NCBI GenBank assembly: GCA_001896885.1
Contig: MKRJ01000008.1
Coordinates: 275,871 to 339,870, forward strand
Origin: Rhizobiales bacterium 65-79
Lineage (GTDB): Bacteria > Pseudomonadota > Alphaproteobacteria > Rhizobiales > Rhizobiaceae
Length of the DNA: 64,000 nt
Direction of reading: 5' to 3'
Positions 10,496 through 18,177 of the stretch are shown here, piece after piece. The notes under the pieces are model-generated. The model worked only from the letters and a program-made list of their open reading frames with translations, had not been told where the DNA came from and searched no databases. Numbering within the stretch: the first letter of the stretch is position 1; every line of letters starts with the position of its first letter. Made by a program: the position numbers and the translations under genes.

Positions 10496-11515
10496 CTACC
10501 TCTCCGCCGCGGGCCGGATTTCCGGCAGTCTCGGCAATGTGAAAATCGACAGATCCGTGGTACGCGCCGGCTCGGCGGTGCGCACCGCCGCGCGCAACTT
10601 GGCCGAGCGCGCGCGGGCGTTCAGCGCGGTCTCTTCCTCGGAGGGCACGACGACTCGCGCAGGCCTCTCGAAGGTCGGCGGCAGCGCGACCTGCTCCGGC
10701 AGATGTCGCGATACGGAGGCAGCCGTCGAGCGGTCCGCGAGGAAGCGCTTGACGATGCGATCCTCGAGCGAATGGAAGGACACCACGGCCAGCCGGCCGC
10801 CCGGCTTGAGGATGCGTTCCGCGGCGAAGAGCGCCGCCGCCAGTTCGCCGAGTTCGTCGTTGACGAAGATCCGCAGCGCCTGGAAGACCCGCGTCGCCGG
10901 ATGGATTCTTTCCTTGGGGTTGTTGCCGACGAGGTTCTCGATCGCGCGGGCGAGGTCGCTCGTAGTGGCGAAGGGCTTTTCGGCGCGCCGCCTTCCGATC
11001 ATCCGGGCGATGCGCCCTGCATGTCGCTCCTCGCCCAGGATGCCGAATATGCGGGCGAGATCGCCCGCCTTGAACGAGTTGACCACGTCGGCCGCGCTCG
11101 GGCCGGCCTGCGCCATGCGCATGTCGAGCGGCCCCTCCTGCCGGAAGGAGAAGCCGCGTTCGGCCTGGTCGACCTGCATGGAGGACACGCCGATGTCGAG
11201 CACGACGCCGTCGACAGGTCCGCCCGAAAGCCGATCGAGTTGCGAGAAGGCCCCCTCGACCAGGCGCAGCCTCCCGCCGGAAGCCGTTTCGAGCGGGCGC
11301 CCCGCGGCGACCGCGTCCGGATCGCGGTCGATGGCGACGACGCTGGCGCCTCTTTCGAGGAGCGCGCTGGTATAACCGCCGGCGCCGAAGGTCCCGTCGA
11401 TGATGGTCTTGCCGGCAGCCGGCTGGAGCGCCTCCAGGACTTCGGAAAGGAGAACCGGAATGTGGCGGGCCGGTCCGCCACCGGCGTCGTTCGAGCCGCC
11501 GGGGCCCGCCGTCAT
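10496..11515 (-). CDS. rsmH: 16S rRNA (cytosine1402-N4)-methyltransferase
   Basis: SAM-dependent methyltransferase (339 aa) that modifies C1402 in the ribosomal decoding centre. The N-terminus has [13 protein letters not shown] and the SAM-binding [12 protein letters not shown] (39-50); later [18 protein letters not shown], the [19 protein letters not shown] core and [10 protein letters not shown] are diagnostic. The ATG at 11515 overlaps the mraZ stop (ATGA). An upstream in-frame ATG at 11536 exists but would push further into mraZ. Formerly called mraW. Confidence 0.98.
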   Translation of the reverse strand: MTAGPGGSNDAGGGPARHIPVLLSEVLEALQPAAGKTIIDGTFGAGGYTSALLERGASVVAIDRDPDAVAAGRPLETASGGRLRLVEGAFSQLDRLSGGPVDGVVLDIGVSSMQVDQAERGFSFRQEGPLDMRMAQAGPSAADVVNSFKAGDLARIFGILGEERHAGRIARMIGRRRAEKPFATTSDLARAIENLVGNNPKERIHPATRVFQALRIFVNDELGELAAALFAAERILKPGGRLAVVSFHSLEDRIVKRFLADRSTAASVSRHLPEQVALPPTFERPARVVVPSEEETALNARARSAKLRAAVRTAEPARTTDLSIFTLPRLPEIRPAAER

Positions 11516-11982
11516 TCCGATTCTCCAGCCTGCCATGCCCTGGCGGCCGATTTCCGAAGCCGAAGAAGCCGGGAACGGACCTCCGCGCCATGCGCCCGCA
11601 GTCTTTCCGGTTCCCATATCTGGAAGAAATTGCCGCGACCGAGGAAGGCCGCCTCCGCTCCGATGCCGGTATGCTCGCGGATGAAGTCCGTCACCATGAT
11701 GCGCCCGTCGGGATCCAGCTTCAGGAACATTCCGTCGCCATGGCAAAAGAAGGAGATATCGTCCGCCGTGCCGGCAAGCGGATCCTCCGCCGCGATCTTC
11801 GCCTCGAAACGGTCGAGAAGATCCGGGCCGCCGACATCCATCGACGGCGTGTCGAGCGTCCGCAGCGCGTAGAGTTCCTGATAGCCGCGCTTCTGCAGCA
11901 CCATGCGGAAATGGGCCGGCACAGAAACCCGCCCCTTGGCGTCGATGCGATTGATCGCGCTGGACAGGAAGCGGTCCATCAT
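11512..11982 (-). CDS. mraZ: Transcriptional regulator MraZ
   Basis: First gene of the dcw operon; MraZ is a ring-forming DNA-binding protein that represses this operon in E. coli by binding GTGGG-type repeats in its promoter. The 156-aa product has two AbrB/SpoVT-like halves, each with a DxxGR core: [13 protein letters not shown] (about 14-26) and [13 protein letters not shown] (about 88-100). The start is one of two adjacent ATGs at 11982 or 11979. A leader of about 165 nt separates it from the promoter with candidate MraZ boxes. Confidence 0.97.
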   Translation of the reverse strand: MMDRFLSSAINRIDAKGRVSVPAHFRMVLQKRGYQELYALRTLDTPSMDVGGPDLLDRFEAKIAAEDPLAGTADDISFFCHGDGMFLKLDPDGRIMVTDFIREHTGIGAEAAFLGRGNFFQIWEPERLRAHGAEVRSRLLRLRKSAARAWQAGESE

Positions 11983-12440
11983 CGGTCGCGCCCGCTTTGT
12001 CCGCTGATCCCACCCCGCCCAGGCCGCACGCCGGTTCTCCCATTCGCGGTTCCGCGTTTCCGGCAGGCGAACGAAGCCCGGCGGCCGCGCGGCCTGCCTG
12101 GCCTTTGCGTCCCCTGCCCTGTGCTGAAACGATCGATTGACTGGTCGAATGGGATAACATGGGACAAAATGGGCGTCAACGGGAACAGCGGCAGTCGAGG
12201 CGGTCCGGACGCGTCGGCGCGCCGGACTTCGACCGGTTCAGGGATTTATCGGTCATTAAGCCTAATGATCCGTTTATTCGCGGCTCGCCGCGCTCCCGGA
12301 ATTTTGTTGCCTGCAAGCTGCTGAATATGGAACAAAAAGCCCGGTCGCGAATTAACGGCGCCGGGCAGGCGTTTTTTGCGCATGCTCCGTCGACGCGCCG
12401 GCAATTCCCGCCGGCGGACCATCATTCAGGAGAGATTCCC
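11983..12440. other. Intergenic region between mraZ and the small secreted peptide gene
   Basis: This 458-bp stretch separates the two divergent genes. It contains the mraZ promoter and MraZ-type boxes (separate entries) and, presumably, the promoter of the small peptide gene at its right end, preceded by AGGAGAG just before 12441. I see no further convincing gene, RNA or repeat in it. Confidence 0.6.
12149..12179 (-). promoter_or_regulatory. mraZ/dcw promoter with three MraZ-type boxes
   Basis: On the plus strand the pentamer ATGGG occurs at 12149, 12159 and 12169, exactly 10 bp apart (a fourth, degenerate ACGGG follows at 12179). On the minus strand a TTGACG -35 element (12179-12174) and a weaker TATCCC -10 element (12156-12151) are separated by 17 bp, so the boxes lie across the promoter. 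Helically phased GGG-containing repeats upstream of mraZ are the known MraZ target layout. Promoter and operator are inferred from sequence and position. Confidence 0.75.
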
Positions 12441-12626
12441 ATGAAGAAGCTGCTTATCGGTGCCTTTGCCCTCTCGCTCGCCGGCGCGTTCGCGCCGGGC
12501 GCGGCCTCGGCCGCGACGGTCACGAAGGTCATCGTCAAGCATCCGCATCCGCATTGCCGCACGGTGCGCACGACCGTCTGGCGCCATCACCACAAGGTCG
12601 TCACCGTCAAGAAGGTCTGCCGCTAG
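12441..12626 (+). CDS. Small His-rich cationic exported peptide
   Basis: Unrecognised 61-aa protein. Residues 1-24 form a clear Sec signal peptide (MKKLLIGAFALSLAGAF, cleavage near AASA-AT). The mature part of about 37 residues is strongly basic, with His clusters HPHPHC and RHHHK and two Cys, so metal binding is possible. A good ribosome-binding site (AGGAGAG) precedes the ATG. It is divergent from mraZ, with no sign of a shared function. Similar short secreted basic peptides are common in Hyphomicrobiales; no function is assigned. Confidence 0.75.
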   Translation: MKKLLIGAFALSLAGAFAPGAASAATVTKVIVKHPHPHCRTVRTTVWRHHHKVVTVKKVCR

Positions 12627-12746
12627 AACGGCTCGAGCCTGTCCTGCCTGCCGGTTTGCCCGGCGGGCATCCTCCCTCTTCCCGACTTGCCAGCCTCGCC
12701 GCCCGCCGCCATAGGTGCCGGAAGGACGAAGCGGGAGAGTCGGTCC

Positions 12747-13856
12747 ATGGAAAAGACCTCGAGCCGGCTGGCTGCGGAAGCCATCCATCTGCGGCGGCAC
12801 GGAGAGCTTGCGAAGGGCGATCCGGTCGCGCTGCCGCTGGTCATGACTTCGATGTATCACCTGCCGGGCGACCCGGCGGGTTTTCGCCAGTACGGCCGCT
12901 TCGACAACCCCACCTGGCAGGCCGTCGAGACCCTGCTCGGCCACATCGAGGAGGCCGAGGCACTTGCCTTTCCTTCCGGCATGGGAGCGATCTCGGCGGT
13001 CTTCTTCTCGCTGCTCAGATCCGGCGACCGCGTCCTTCTGCCCGCCGACGGCTATTACACGACGCGCGTTCTTGCCGAACGCTTCCTGAAGCCGCTCGGC
13101 GTCGATCACGATCTCCGGCCGACCGCTTCCTTCGGTGAAGGCGCTTTCGACGGATACCGGCTCGTCTTCGTCGAGACGCCGTCCAATCCCGGCCTCGACA
13201 TCTGCGACATCGCCGCCGTGGCTTCCGCCGCCCATGCCGCCGGGGCAGTCGTCGTCGCCGACAACACCACGATGACGCCGCTCGGCCAGCGGCCGCTCGA
13301 CCTTGGCGCGGATGTGGTCGTGGCGGCCGACACCAAGGCGCCGAACGGCCATTCCGACGCGCTTTTCGGCCATGTCGCCAGCCGCGATGCGACGATCACG
13401 AAAGCGGTTGCTGAATGGCGGAAGCTTTCCGGCGCCATTCCCGGTCCCTTCGAGGCATGGCTGGTCCATCGCGGGCTGGAGACGCTCGAAATCCGCTTCG
13501 ACCGTATGTGCTCGACGGCGGAGCTTCTGGCGCCGCGCCTTGCCGCGCATCCGGCCGTGAAGGCGCTCCGCTATCCCGGCCTCGACGGTGATCCCTCGCA
13601 CAATCTGGCGCGGGCGCAGATGGAGCGCTTCGGCTTCATGATCGGGCTGACGCTGGAATCGGAAGCCGCCGCCGAGCGTTTCATCGATGGCTGCGAATTC
13701 CTGCAGCCGGCCACCTCCTTCGGCGGCGTGCACAGTTCGGCGGAGCGTCGCGCGCGCTGGGGCGATGCGGTCGGTTCCGGCTTCGTCAGGCTGTCCGTCG
13801 GATGCGAGCCGGCGGAAGAGTTGTGGAAGGCGCTGAACGAGGCGCTGGACGGATAA
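12747..13856 (+). CDS. Cys/Met-metabolism PLP-dependent lyase (cystathionine beta/gamma-lyase-like)
   Basis: A 369-aa fold-type I PLP enzyme of the trans-sulfuration family. Visible are YGRFDNPTW (49-57), the PLP phosphate contact FPSGMGA (75-81), VETPSNPGLD (142-151), VADNTT (170-175) and the Schiff-base Lys197 in DTKAPNGHSD. The C-terminal PATSFGGVHSSAE block fits cystathionine beta-lyase-like members, but the exact substrate (cystathionine, methionine or cysteine) cannot be read from sequence. The ATG at 12747 is preceded by CGGGAGAG. Single gene, convergent with the ParE toxin gene. Confidence 0.9.
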   Translation: MEKTSSRLAAEAIHLRRHGELAKGDPVALPLVMTSMYHLPGDPAGFRQYGRFDNPTWQAVETLLGHIEEAEALAFPSGMGAISAVFFSLLRSGDRVLLPADGYYTTRVLAERFLKPLGVDHDLRPTASFGEGAFDGYRLVFVETPSNPGLDICDIAAVASAAHAAGAVVVADNTTMTPLGQRPLDLGADVVVAADTKAPNGHSDALFGHVASRDATITKAVAEWRKLSGAIPGPFEAWLVHRGLETLEIRFDRMCSTAELLAPRLAAHPAVKALRYPGLDGDPSHNLARAQMERFGFMIGLTLESEAAAERFIDGCEFLQPATSFGGVHSSAERRARWGDAVGSGFVRLSVGCEPAEELWKALNEALDG

Positions 13857-13868
13857 GCTCCTCTGGCA

Positions 13869-14156
13869 TCACAAATGCCCGGCTGTTATGTGCCTATGGC
13901 CATGAAAGACGCGGACGATCTCGATGCCTTCCTCTGTCACCCGGTAGAGCGCAACATAGTCCGCAACAACGACATGCTGTATGCCCGGCATGATGTCCTC
14001 TCTTTCTATGCCGAGATGAGGAAAGTGCGTTAGCCGCAGCCATTTTTCATGGAAAGCTTCGACCAGACGGGCCGCGGCAGGGGGACTACGCTCCGCCAGA
14101 TAGTCGCCGATCTGTTCGATGTCCTCCTCGGCGCGGGGAAGAAGATAGTAGATCAT
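13869..14156 (-). CDS. ParE/RelE-superfamily toxin
   Basis: A 95-aa toxin of the ParE/RelE superfamily, likely acting on gyrase (ParE-like) or mRNA. The N-terminal helix hairpin (MIYYLLPRAEEDIEQIGDYLAER) and the C-terminal beta sheet ending VALYRVTEEGIEIVRVFHGHRH are typical. The ATG at 14156 overlaps the antitoxin stop by 4 bp (ATGA), with the antitoxin gene first, the standard parDE arrangement. The target is not determinable from sequence. Confidence 0.9.
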   Translation of the reverse strand: MIYYLLPRAEEDIEQIGDYLAERSPPAAARLVEAFHEKWLRLTHFPHLGIEREDIMPGIQHVVVADYVALYRVTEEGIEIVRVFHGHRHITAGHL

Positions 14157-14437
14157 CGGCTGGCAGCTGAGCGATCCGACATAGCCTGATATTTGGCGCG
14201 CAGGCGATCCATGATCGGCGGCCCCGGCTGGGCCGGCCCGCTGTCGACGCCTTCCTGCACCAGTGCGCGCAGTTCCTCGAGCGTATAGCCGAAGAGATCG
14301 CGACGCTCCTTCCATTGACGCAACGCGTCGCGGACGACCTCGCTCGCCGAGGCGTATTCGCCGGCGGCGACCGCTTCGTCTACCTCGGCGGCGAGTTCCG
14401 GCGAGAGCGTGATGCTTCTCTTGGCGACCGTCGACAT
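14153..14437 (-). CDS. ParD-family ribbon-helix-helix antitoxin
   Basis: A 94-aa antitoxin with an N-terminal ribbon-helix-helix DNA-binding domain (KRSITLSPELAAEVDEAVA then ASASEVVRDALRQW) and a C-terminal region that would wrap the toxin. It belongs to the ParD/CC2985 group. It precedes and overlaps the toxin gene; the pair is probably autorepressed through sites upstream of 14437, where GGATCAAATCC-like dyad sequence is present near 14480. Function follows from family and arrangement. Confidence 0.9.
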   Translation of the reverse strand: MSTVAKRSITLSPELAAEVDEAVAAGEYASASEVVRDALRQWKERRDLFGYTLEELRALVQEGVDSGPAQPGPPIMDRLRAKYQAMSDRSAASR

Positions 14438-14548
14438 GGGTGCCTCCTGTCGTTCCGAATTGCACTGCTAGCTCAAGGTAGGATCAAATCCTACCGCTCG
14501 CAAGCGCATGCGACGTCCGCCAGCGACGCCGAAGCGACGGTAAAGAAC

Positions 14549-14989
14549 GCCAGCCGGCCTGTAAGCCGGGTTCTGTATGGCCCCGCCACCTCGCGGCGGC
14601 GGAACGTGGCGGCCATTCATCTGGGACGGATGTCGCCATCCGCCTCATGCAACCAACCCGGATGGCCGGGCCGGAAACAGCCCTGAAGGTTGCCCTTCCC
14701 GCCATCCCTATTCGGTCTTGCTCCCGGTGGGGTTTGCCGTGCCGTTCCTGTTGCCAGGAACGCGGTGGGCTCTTACCCCACCCTTTCACCCTTGCCCCGC
14801 CAACATATCGGCCCGTCTATCGCGGCCAGGCCGCCGCAAGGGGGCCGATATATAGGCGGGGCGGTTTGCTTTCTGTGGCACTTTCCCTGGGGTTTCCCCC
14901 GCCGGCGATTAACCGGCACCGTGTTTCCGTGGAGCCCGGACTTTCCTCCCCGCCAATATATAAGCGGGGCGGCCGCCCGGCCGACTGGC
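14549..14989 (-). ncRNA. rnpB: RNase P RNA (class A)
   Basis: Catalytic RNA of RNase P, which matures tRNA 5' ends. On the minus strand the transcript begins GCCAGUCGGCC and ends GGCCGGCUGGC, which pair as helix P1. The invariant CRI block GAGGAAAGUCCGGGCUCC lies near 14950-14933, ACAGAAAGCAAACCGCC near 14875-14855, and the 3' AGAACCCGGCUUACAGGCC ends the molecule. The length of about 441 nt fits alphaproteobacterial RNase P. Two internal hairpins with a shared CCCCGCC-AYATAT motif lie at about 14800-14862 and 14949-14970. Confidence 0.95.
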
Positions 14990-15070
14990 ACGCCGTATAA
15001 AGACGTTCGCCAAGGAAAATTCAATCCCGGGCATGGACGGGGCTCTCGCCCCGCCGGTCCCGCCCGGAGA

Positions 15071-15778
15071 TCACGTCGCCGCGTCGGCGAGTTCCGCTTT
15101 CACGCGGCCGCAATAGGCGGCCGATATGGGATTCATATGCGTGGCGGCGTGTCCGGCATTGTATTTGAGGAGCGTCCCGCAGGTCGTGCCGTTGCCGGCC
15201 TCCTTGGCCATGCCGAGATATTTCATGCCCCATTTGATATTGGTTTCCGGATCATAGAGCTGCTTCACGCCGCCGGAATAGCCGAGCATGCGCGCCGTGG
15301 ACGGCTTGATCTGCATGAGGCCGACTTCGCCGGCCGAGCCGGTCTTGTGGGCGTCGTAGCCGCTTTCCACCCGGATCACCGCCCGCGCGAGCGACGGAGC
15401 GACGCCGTATTCCCTGGCGTAACGATCGATGATGTCGCCATAGAGAATCGTGGACTCGCCTCTCGGCGCGCTGCGTTCCGCATGGGTGGAGGCCGCTTCC
15501 TTCTTGTCGATCGATGCGGTGAGCGTCCGATCGACGCCCGGCAGCCGCCCGGTGTTGTGGACGACGCGCCTTCCATGGCGCGTGCCCCTGGATGCCACCT
15601 TCTTGATGCTCCTTTTCGACGTTTCGACCTTGCGTTTTTCGGTCGGCGCCTTGTGCTTCGCGGCGGCAAGCGCCTCCGCCATGATCTTGCCGCCGTCTCT
15701 GGGAGCGTCATGGGCGTGGGCGGCAAAAGTCGTCATCCCGGCGGCAAGCGCCACCGCAACCAATCTCAGTTTTTTCAT
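15071..15778 (-). CDS. Exported SLT-type lytic transglycosylase
   Basis: A 235-aa periplasmic lytic transglycosylase that would cleave glycan strands to 1,6-anhydro-muropeptides. It has a signal peptide (residues 1-22, MKKLRLVAVALAAG), a basic, Lys/Arg-rich linker (about 40-110) and a C-terminal SLT domain with catalytic Glu138 in RVESGYDA, GLMQIKPSTA (153-162) and the family AGxG-like and YN motifs (TLLKYNAG). I chose the ATG at 15778 because it gives a proper signal peptide; the frame continues 40 codons upstream without one. Possibly involved in wall remodelling. Confidence 0.9.
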   Translation of the reverse strand: MKKLRLVAVALAAGMTTFAAHAHDAPRDGGKIMAEALAAAKHKAPTEKRKVETSKRSIKKVASRGTRHGRRVVHNTGRLPGVDRTLTASIDKKEAASTHAERSAPRGESTILYGDIIDRYAREYGVAPSLARAVIRVESGYDAHKTGSAGEVGLMQIKPSTARMLGYSGGVKQLYDPETNIKWGMKYLGMAKEAGNGTTCGTLLKYNAGHAATHMNPISAAYCGRVKAELADAAT

Positions 15779-15961
15779 TGAGCCCTGGTCTTCTGTGGCC
15801 GGTATGTGGAAGTCCGGCGCATGTTGTTGTTGTTTCGGCGCGCGGAACGGCGGGTCGAAGGTCGGAAGACCGCGATTTGCCGGGCGAATGGGCGGCAAAA
15901 ATGGCCCGCCGGGTCACATTGAGTGACGGCCGGTAACAAAAAACAGCTTACCTAACGGTAC

Positions 15962-16726
15962 TTAGGCGGGCTTGTTCACGAGCTTGGCGAGCAACGCCTG
16001 CAAGGTTTCCACCGTCGAAGGGTCGACGACGCCGTCCACCCAGGCCGGCCGGAAATGGCGCTGGAACGCCGTCACCACCTGCCATGTCGCCTCGTCGAAT
16101 ATCCCGCTGATATCGACGCCATACCCGTAAAATTCCAGCATCGACTGCAGCTTTTCGACCCCTTCGCCCTGGCTGCCTCGCGCCAGGGCTTCCCCCTCGC
16201 GTAGCGGGGCGGGCCCGACGAAATGGCCGATGCCCGCCGCCGCGAGCCGGTCCCAGGGAAATTTTTCGCCGGGATCGACCTTGCGCGCCGGCGCGATGTC
16301 GGAATGTGCGAGTACCCGTTCCGGCGCGACGCCGTGGCGCAGCGAGATGCCCCGGCAAAGTTCGATGACCGCCTCGATCTGCCGGTCTGGAAACTCCGGA
16401 TAACCGAGAAAATGGCCGGGATTGACGATCTCGATGCCGACGGACCGCGAATTCATGTCGGTTTCACCGTGCCAGGAACCGGCGCCGGCATGCCAGGCCC
16501 GGTCTGCCTCGCGCACCATCTGTACGATGCGACCATCCTCATGGACGAGATAGTGCGCGGAGACCTCGCTTGCGGGATTGCTGAGCCATGCCTCCGCCGC
16601 CTCGCCGGTTTCCATGCCGGTGTAGTGGAGGATGATGGCATCGGCGCGCTTGCCGTCCCGGCGCGGGCCGAAATTCGGCGAGACGCGTACCTCCGCGCCT
16701 GCCTGGTCCGGCGCGAAACCGCTCAT
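15962..16726 (-). CDS. N-acetylmuramoyl-L-alanine amidase with peptidoglycan-binding domain (AmiD-like)
   Basis: A 254-aa Amidase_2 enzyme that removes stem peptides from MurNAc. Likely zinc ligands are His34 (ILHYTG), His141 (LAHSDIAP) and Asp151 (DPGE), with the fold signature SVGIEIVNPG (95-104). Residues about 180-250 form a PG_binding_1 domain (LQSMLEFYGYGVDISGIFD). There is no signal peptide, as in several AmiD/AmpD relatives, so it may act on cytoplasmic anhydro-muropeptides in recycling. Its ATG overlaps the djlA-like stop by 4 bp. Confidence 0.9.
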   Translation of the reverse strand: MSGFAPDQAGAEVRVSPNFGPRRDGKRADAIILHYTGMETGEAAEAWLSNPASEVSAHYLVHEDGRIVQMVREADRAWHAGAGSWHGETDMNSRSVGIEIVNPGHFLGYPEFPDRQIEAVIELCRGISLRHGVAPERVLAHSDIAPARKVDPGEKFPWDRLAAAGIGHFVGPAPLREGEALARGSQGEGVEKLQSMLEFYGYGVDISGIFDEATWQVVTAFQRHFRPAWVDGVVDPSTVETLQALLAKLVNKPA

Positions 16727-17433
16727 CGGCGCCGCCGCCCCTTCTCGATCGCCTCATAGGCGGCGTTGAGGGCGGCCACCCGCGTCGAGGCGATCGCGAC
16801 GAACTCCTCCGGCAGCCCCCGGGCGATCGCCCGGTCGGGATGGTTCTCGCGGACGAGGTGCCGGTAATGGCTGCGGATCTCCTCGAAGCTCGCGTCGCGC
16901 CCGACCCCAAGCACCTTGTAGGGATCGGCCGCGCCCATGTCGGCATGACGCGCCAGGATGCTTTCGAAATGCGCCGGGCTGATGTTGAATATCTCCGAGA
17001 TGCGCCTCAGGAAGACCACTTCCCGCTCGTGCACCACCCCGTCCGCCTTGGCGATGTGGAAAAGCCCGTCGAGGATGTCCTCCAGCATCGCGCAGTTCGG
17101 ATGACCGGACCCGCACATCGCCGCCAGCCGCTCCGCATAGATCTCGTAACCCGCGATATCCTGCTTGGCGATGTCGTACAGGCGGGCGACGTTGCGCGCC
17201 TCCTTCTGCGGCACAAGGAAAATCTGCTGAAAGGCGCGGATCTCGTCCTGCGTGACGATGCCGTCCGCCTTCGCCATCTTTGCCGACAGCGCGATCATGG
17301 CGACGGAAAAGGCGACGCGGCGCCTGAGTTCCGGATCGCCGGCGAAGACGGTGCGCACGACCTCCAGCGCGTTGGAGAGCGTGGTCCCCGAAACGCGCGA
17401 AACGATATCGCCTATTCTTGTCCAAATCGACAT
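16723..17433 (-). CDS. TerB-DnaJ co-chaperone (DjlA/DjiA-like)
   Basis: A 236-aa protein with a TerB domain (about residues 35-160, DGIVTQDE and DGVVHERE acidic repeats) and a C-terminal J domain (about 170-236) with the Hsp70-stimulating HPD at 198-200. Such DjlA-like proteins act as specialised DnaK partners near the membrane, but here no N-terminal membrane anchor is evident, so this one may be soluble. It is the first gene of a two-gene unit with the amidase (4-bp overlap). Confidence 0.9.
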   Translation of the reverse strand: MSIWTRIGDIVSRVSGTTLSNALEVVRTVFAGDPELRRRVAFSVAMIALSAKMAKADGIVTQDEIRAFQQIFLVPQKEARNVARLYDIAKQDIAGYEIYAERLAAMCGSGHPNCAMLEDILDGLFHIAKADGVVHEREVVFLRRISEIFNISPAHFESILARHADMGAADPYKVLGVGRDASFEEIRSHYRHLVRENHPDRAIARGLPEEFVAIASTRVAALNAAYEAIEKGRRRR

Positions 17434-17450
17434 CGGCGTCTTTTAAAACA

Positions 17451-17484
17451 TGTCCCCCGGAAGTGGGAACCGGTTTCCGGACAA
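17451..17484. repeat. RIME-like palindromic intergenic repeat
   Basis: The core GGAAGTGGGAACCGGTTTCC (17459-17478) is flanked by TGTCC and GGACA, and CCGGAA pairs with TTCCGG, giving a hairpin. The GAAGTGGGAACCGGTTT string is familiar from rhizobial intergenic mosaic elements (RIME). The assignment is from recognition of the motif, not from a search. Confidence 0.6.
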
Positions 17485-17699
17485 AGACCGGCGTAAAATC
17501 GAATCCCGGACTGTGGAGCGATCCCGAAGTTCGCGACACGTTTTAGGACGAAACGGGGCAACCCGGCGATATCCAGGCATTTCCCGGATGAGGCGGCGAT
17601 CGATCGGCCTATTTGGCGACGTCGTGATGCGGTCGCCCGGGCTGCACTGACGATTGAGTTCAGGCCGACCTCTGCCGTCCTCCGCCAGTCGGCCGGGCA

Positions 17700-17730
17700 A
17701 GAAAAAGAAAAAGGCCGGCGAACCGGCCTT
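17700..17730 (-). terminator. Intrinsic terminator of the small lipoprotein gene
   Basis: AAGGCCGG (17711-17718), a CGAA loop and CCGGCCTT (17723-17730) form a stable stem. On the minus strand it is followed by a T-rich run (TTTCTTTTTC), so it terminates transcription of the gene at 17757-17978. Confidence 0.8.
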
Positions 17731-17756
17731 TCCCTTTGAACTGGTATTCGAAACCC

Positions 17757-17978
17757 CTACTGCGCGGGCTTCGACGTGTCGCCGGACGGAGCGGTCGTGC
17801 TCGAGCCCGAACCGGACGGAGCCGGAGTTGCGTTGTTCGCCGGCGGCGTGGTCGGCGCGGTGGTCGCAGGCGGCGTAGTGCTCTGCGTGGTCTGGTTATC
17901 CGTTCCACCGTTGTCGTTGCATGCCGCGAGGCCCAGCAAAGCGATCGCCGAAACGGACGCGAGAATGATCTTTTTCAT
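17757..17978 (-). CDS. Small Thr/Pro-rich lipoprotein
   Basis: Unrecognised 73-aa protein. It starts MKKIILASVSAIALLGLAAC, a lipoprotein signal peptide with lipobox LAAC (Cys20 would be acylated). The mature part is low complexity, made of Thr, Pro, Ala, Ser and Asn, likely an extended periplasmic tail without a folded domain. It has its own terminator downstream and about 200 bp of upstream sequence, so it is probably a monocistronic gene. No function is assigned. Confidence 0.8.
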   Translation of the reverse strand: MKKIILASVSAIALLGLAACNDNGGTDNQTTQSTTPPATTAPTTPPANNATPAPSGSGSSTTAPSGDTSKPAQ

Positions 17979-18177
17979 TGTCCTTCTCCTTTCGATGCTC
18001 GCCCGGTCTCCCCCGAGCGGTCGTTGGGTTAATGACAGCGGCTAAACTTCGTTTCGTCACATTGGGTTAACGCATGTTACAGCTTCGCCGCCCGCGTGGA
18101 CGGATATCGATTCGGACATTGCCCGTGGCCGATTTCCGCCTTAAACGCAGCCGGATCGAACGAAACGGAGCGGTTCC

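Larger units (their letters stand above)
17434..17756. other. Intergenic region with a rhizobial-type palindrome and a terminator
   Basis: This 323-bp region between two minus-strand genes holds the RIME-like palindrome at 17451-17484 and, at its right end, the intrinsic terminator of the small lipoprotein gene (separate entries). Between them (about 17490-17695) I see no supported gene. Confidence 0.6.

Noticed and set aside
10128..11591. A 487-codon minus frame that seems to join an upstream Arg-rich region to FtsL
   Set aside because: The first part is rsmH in the wrong frame; ftsL has its own GTG start, ribosome-binding site and overlap with ftsI.
12426..13733. 435-codon minus frame opposite the PLP lyase
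   Set aside because: Antisense to a gene with clear PLP motifs; no ribosome-binding site and no recognisable domain.
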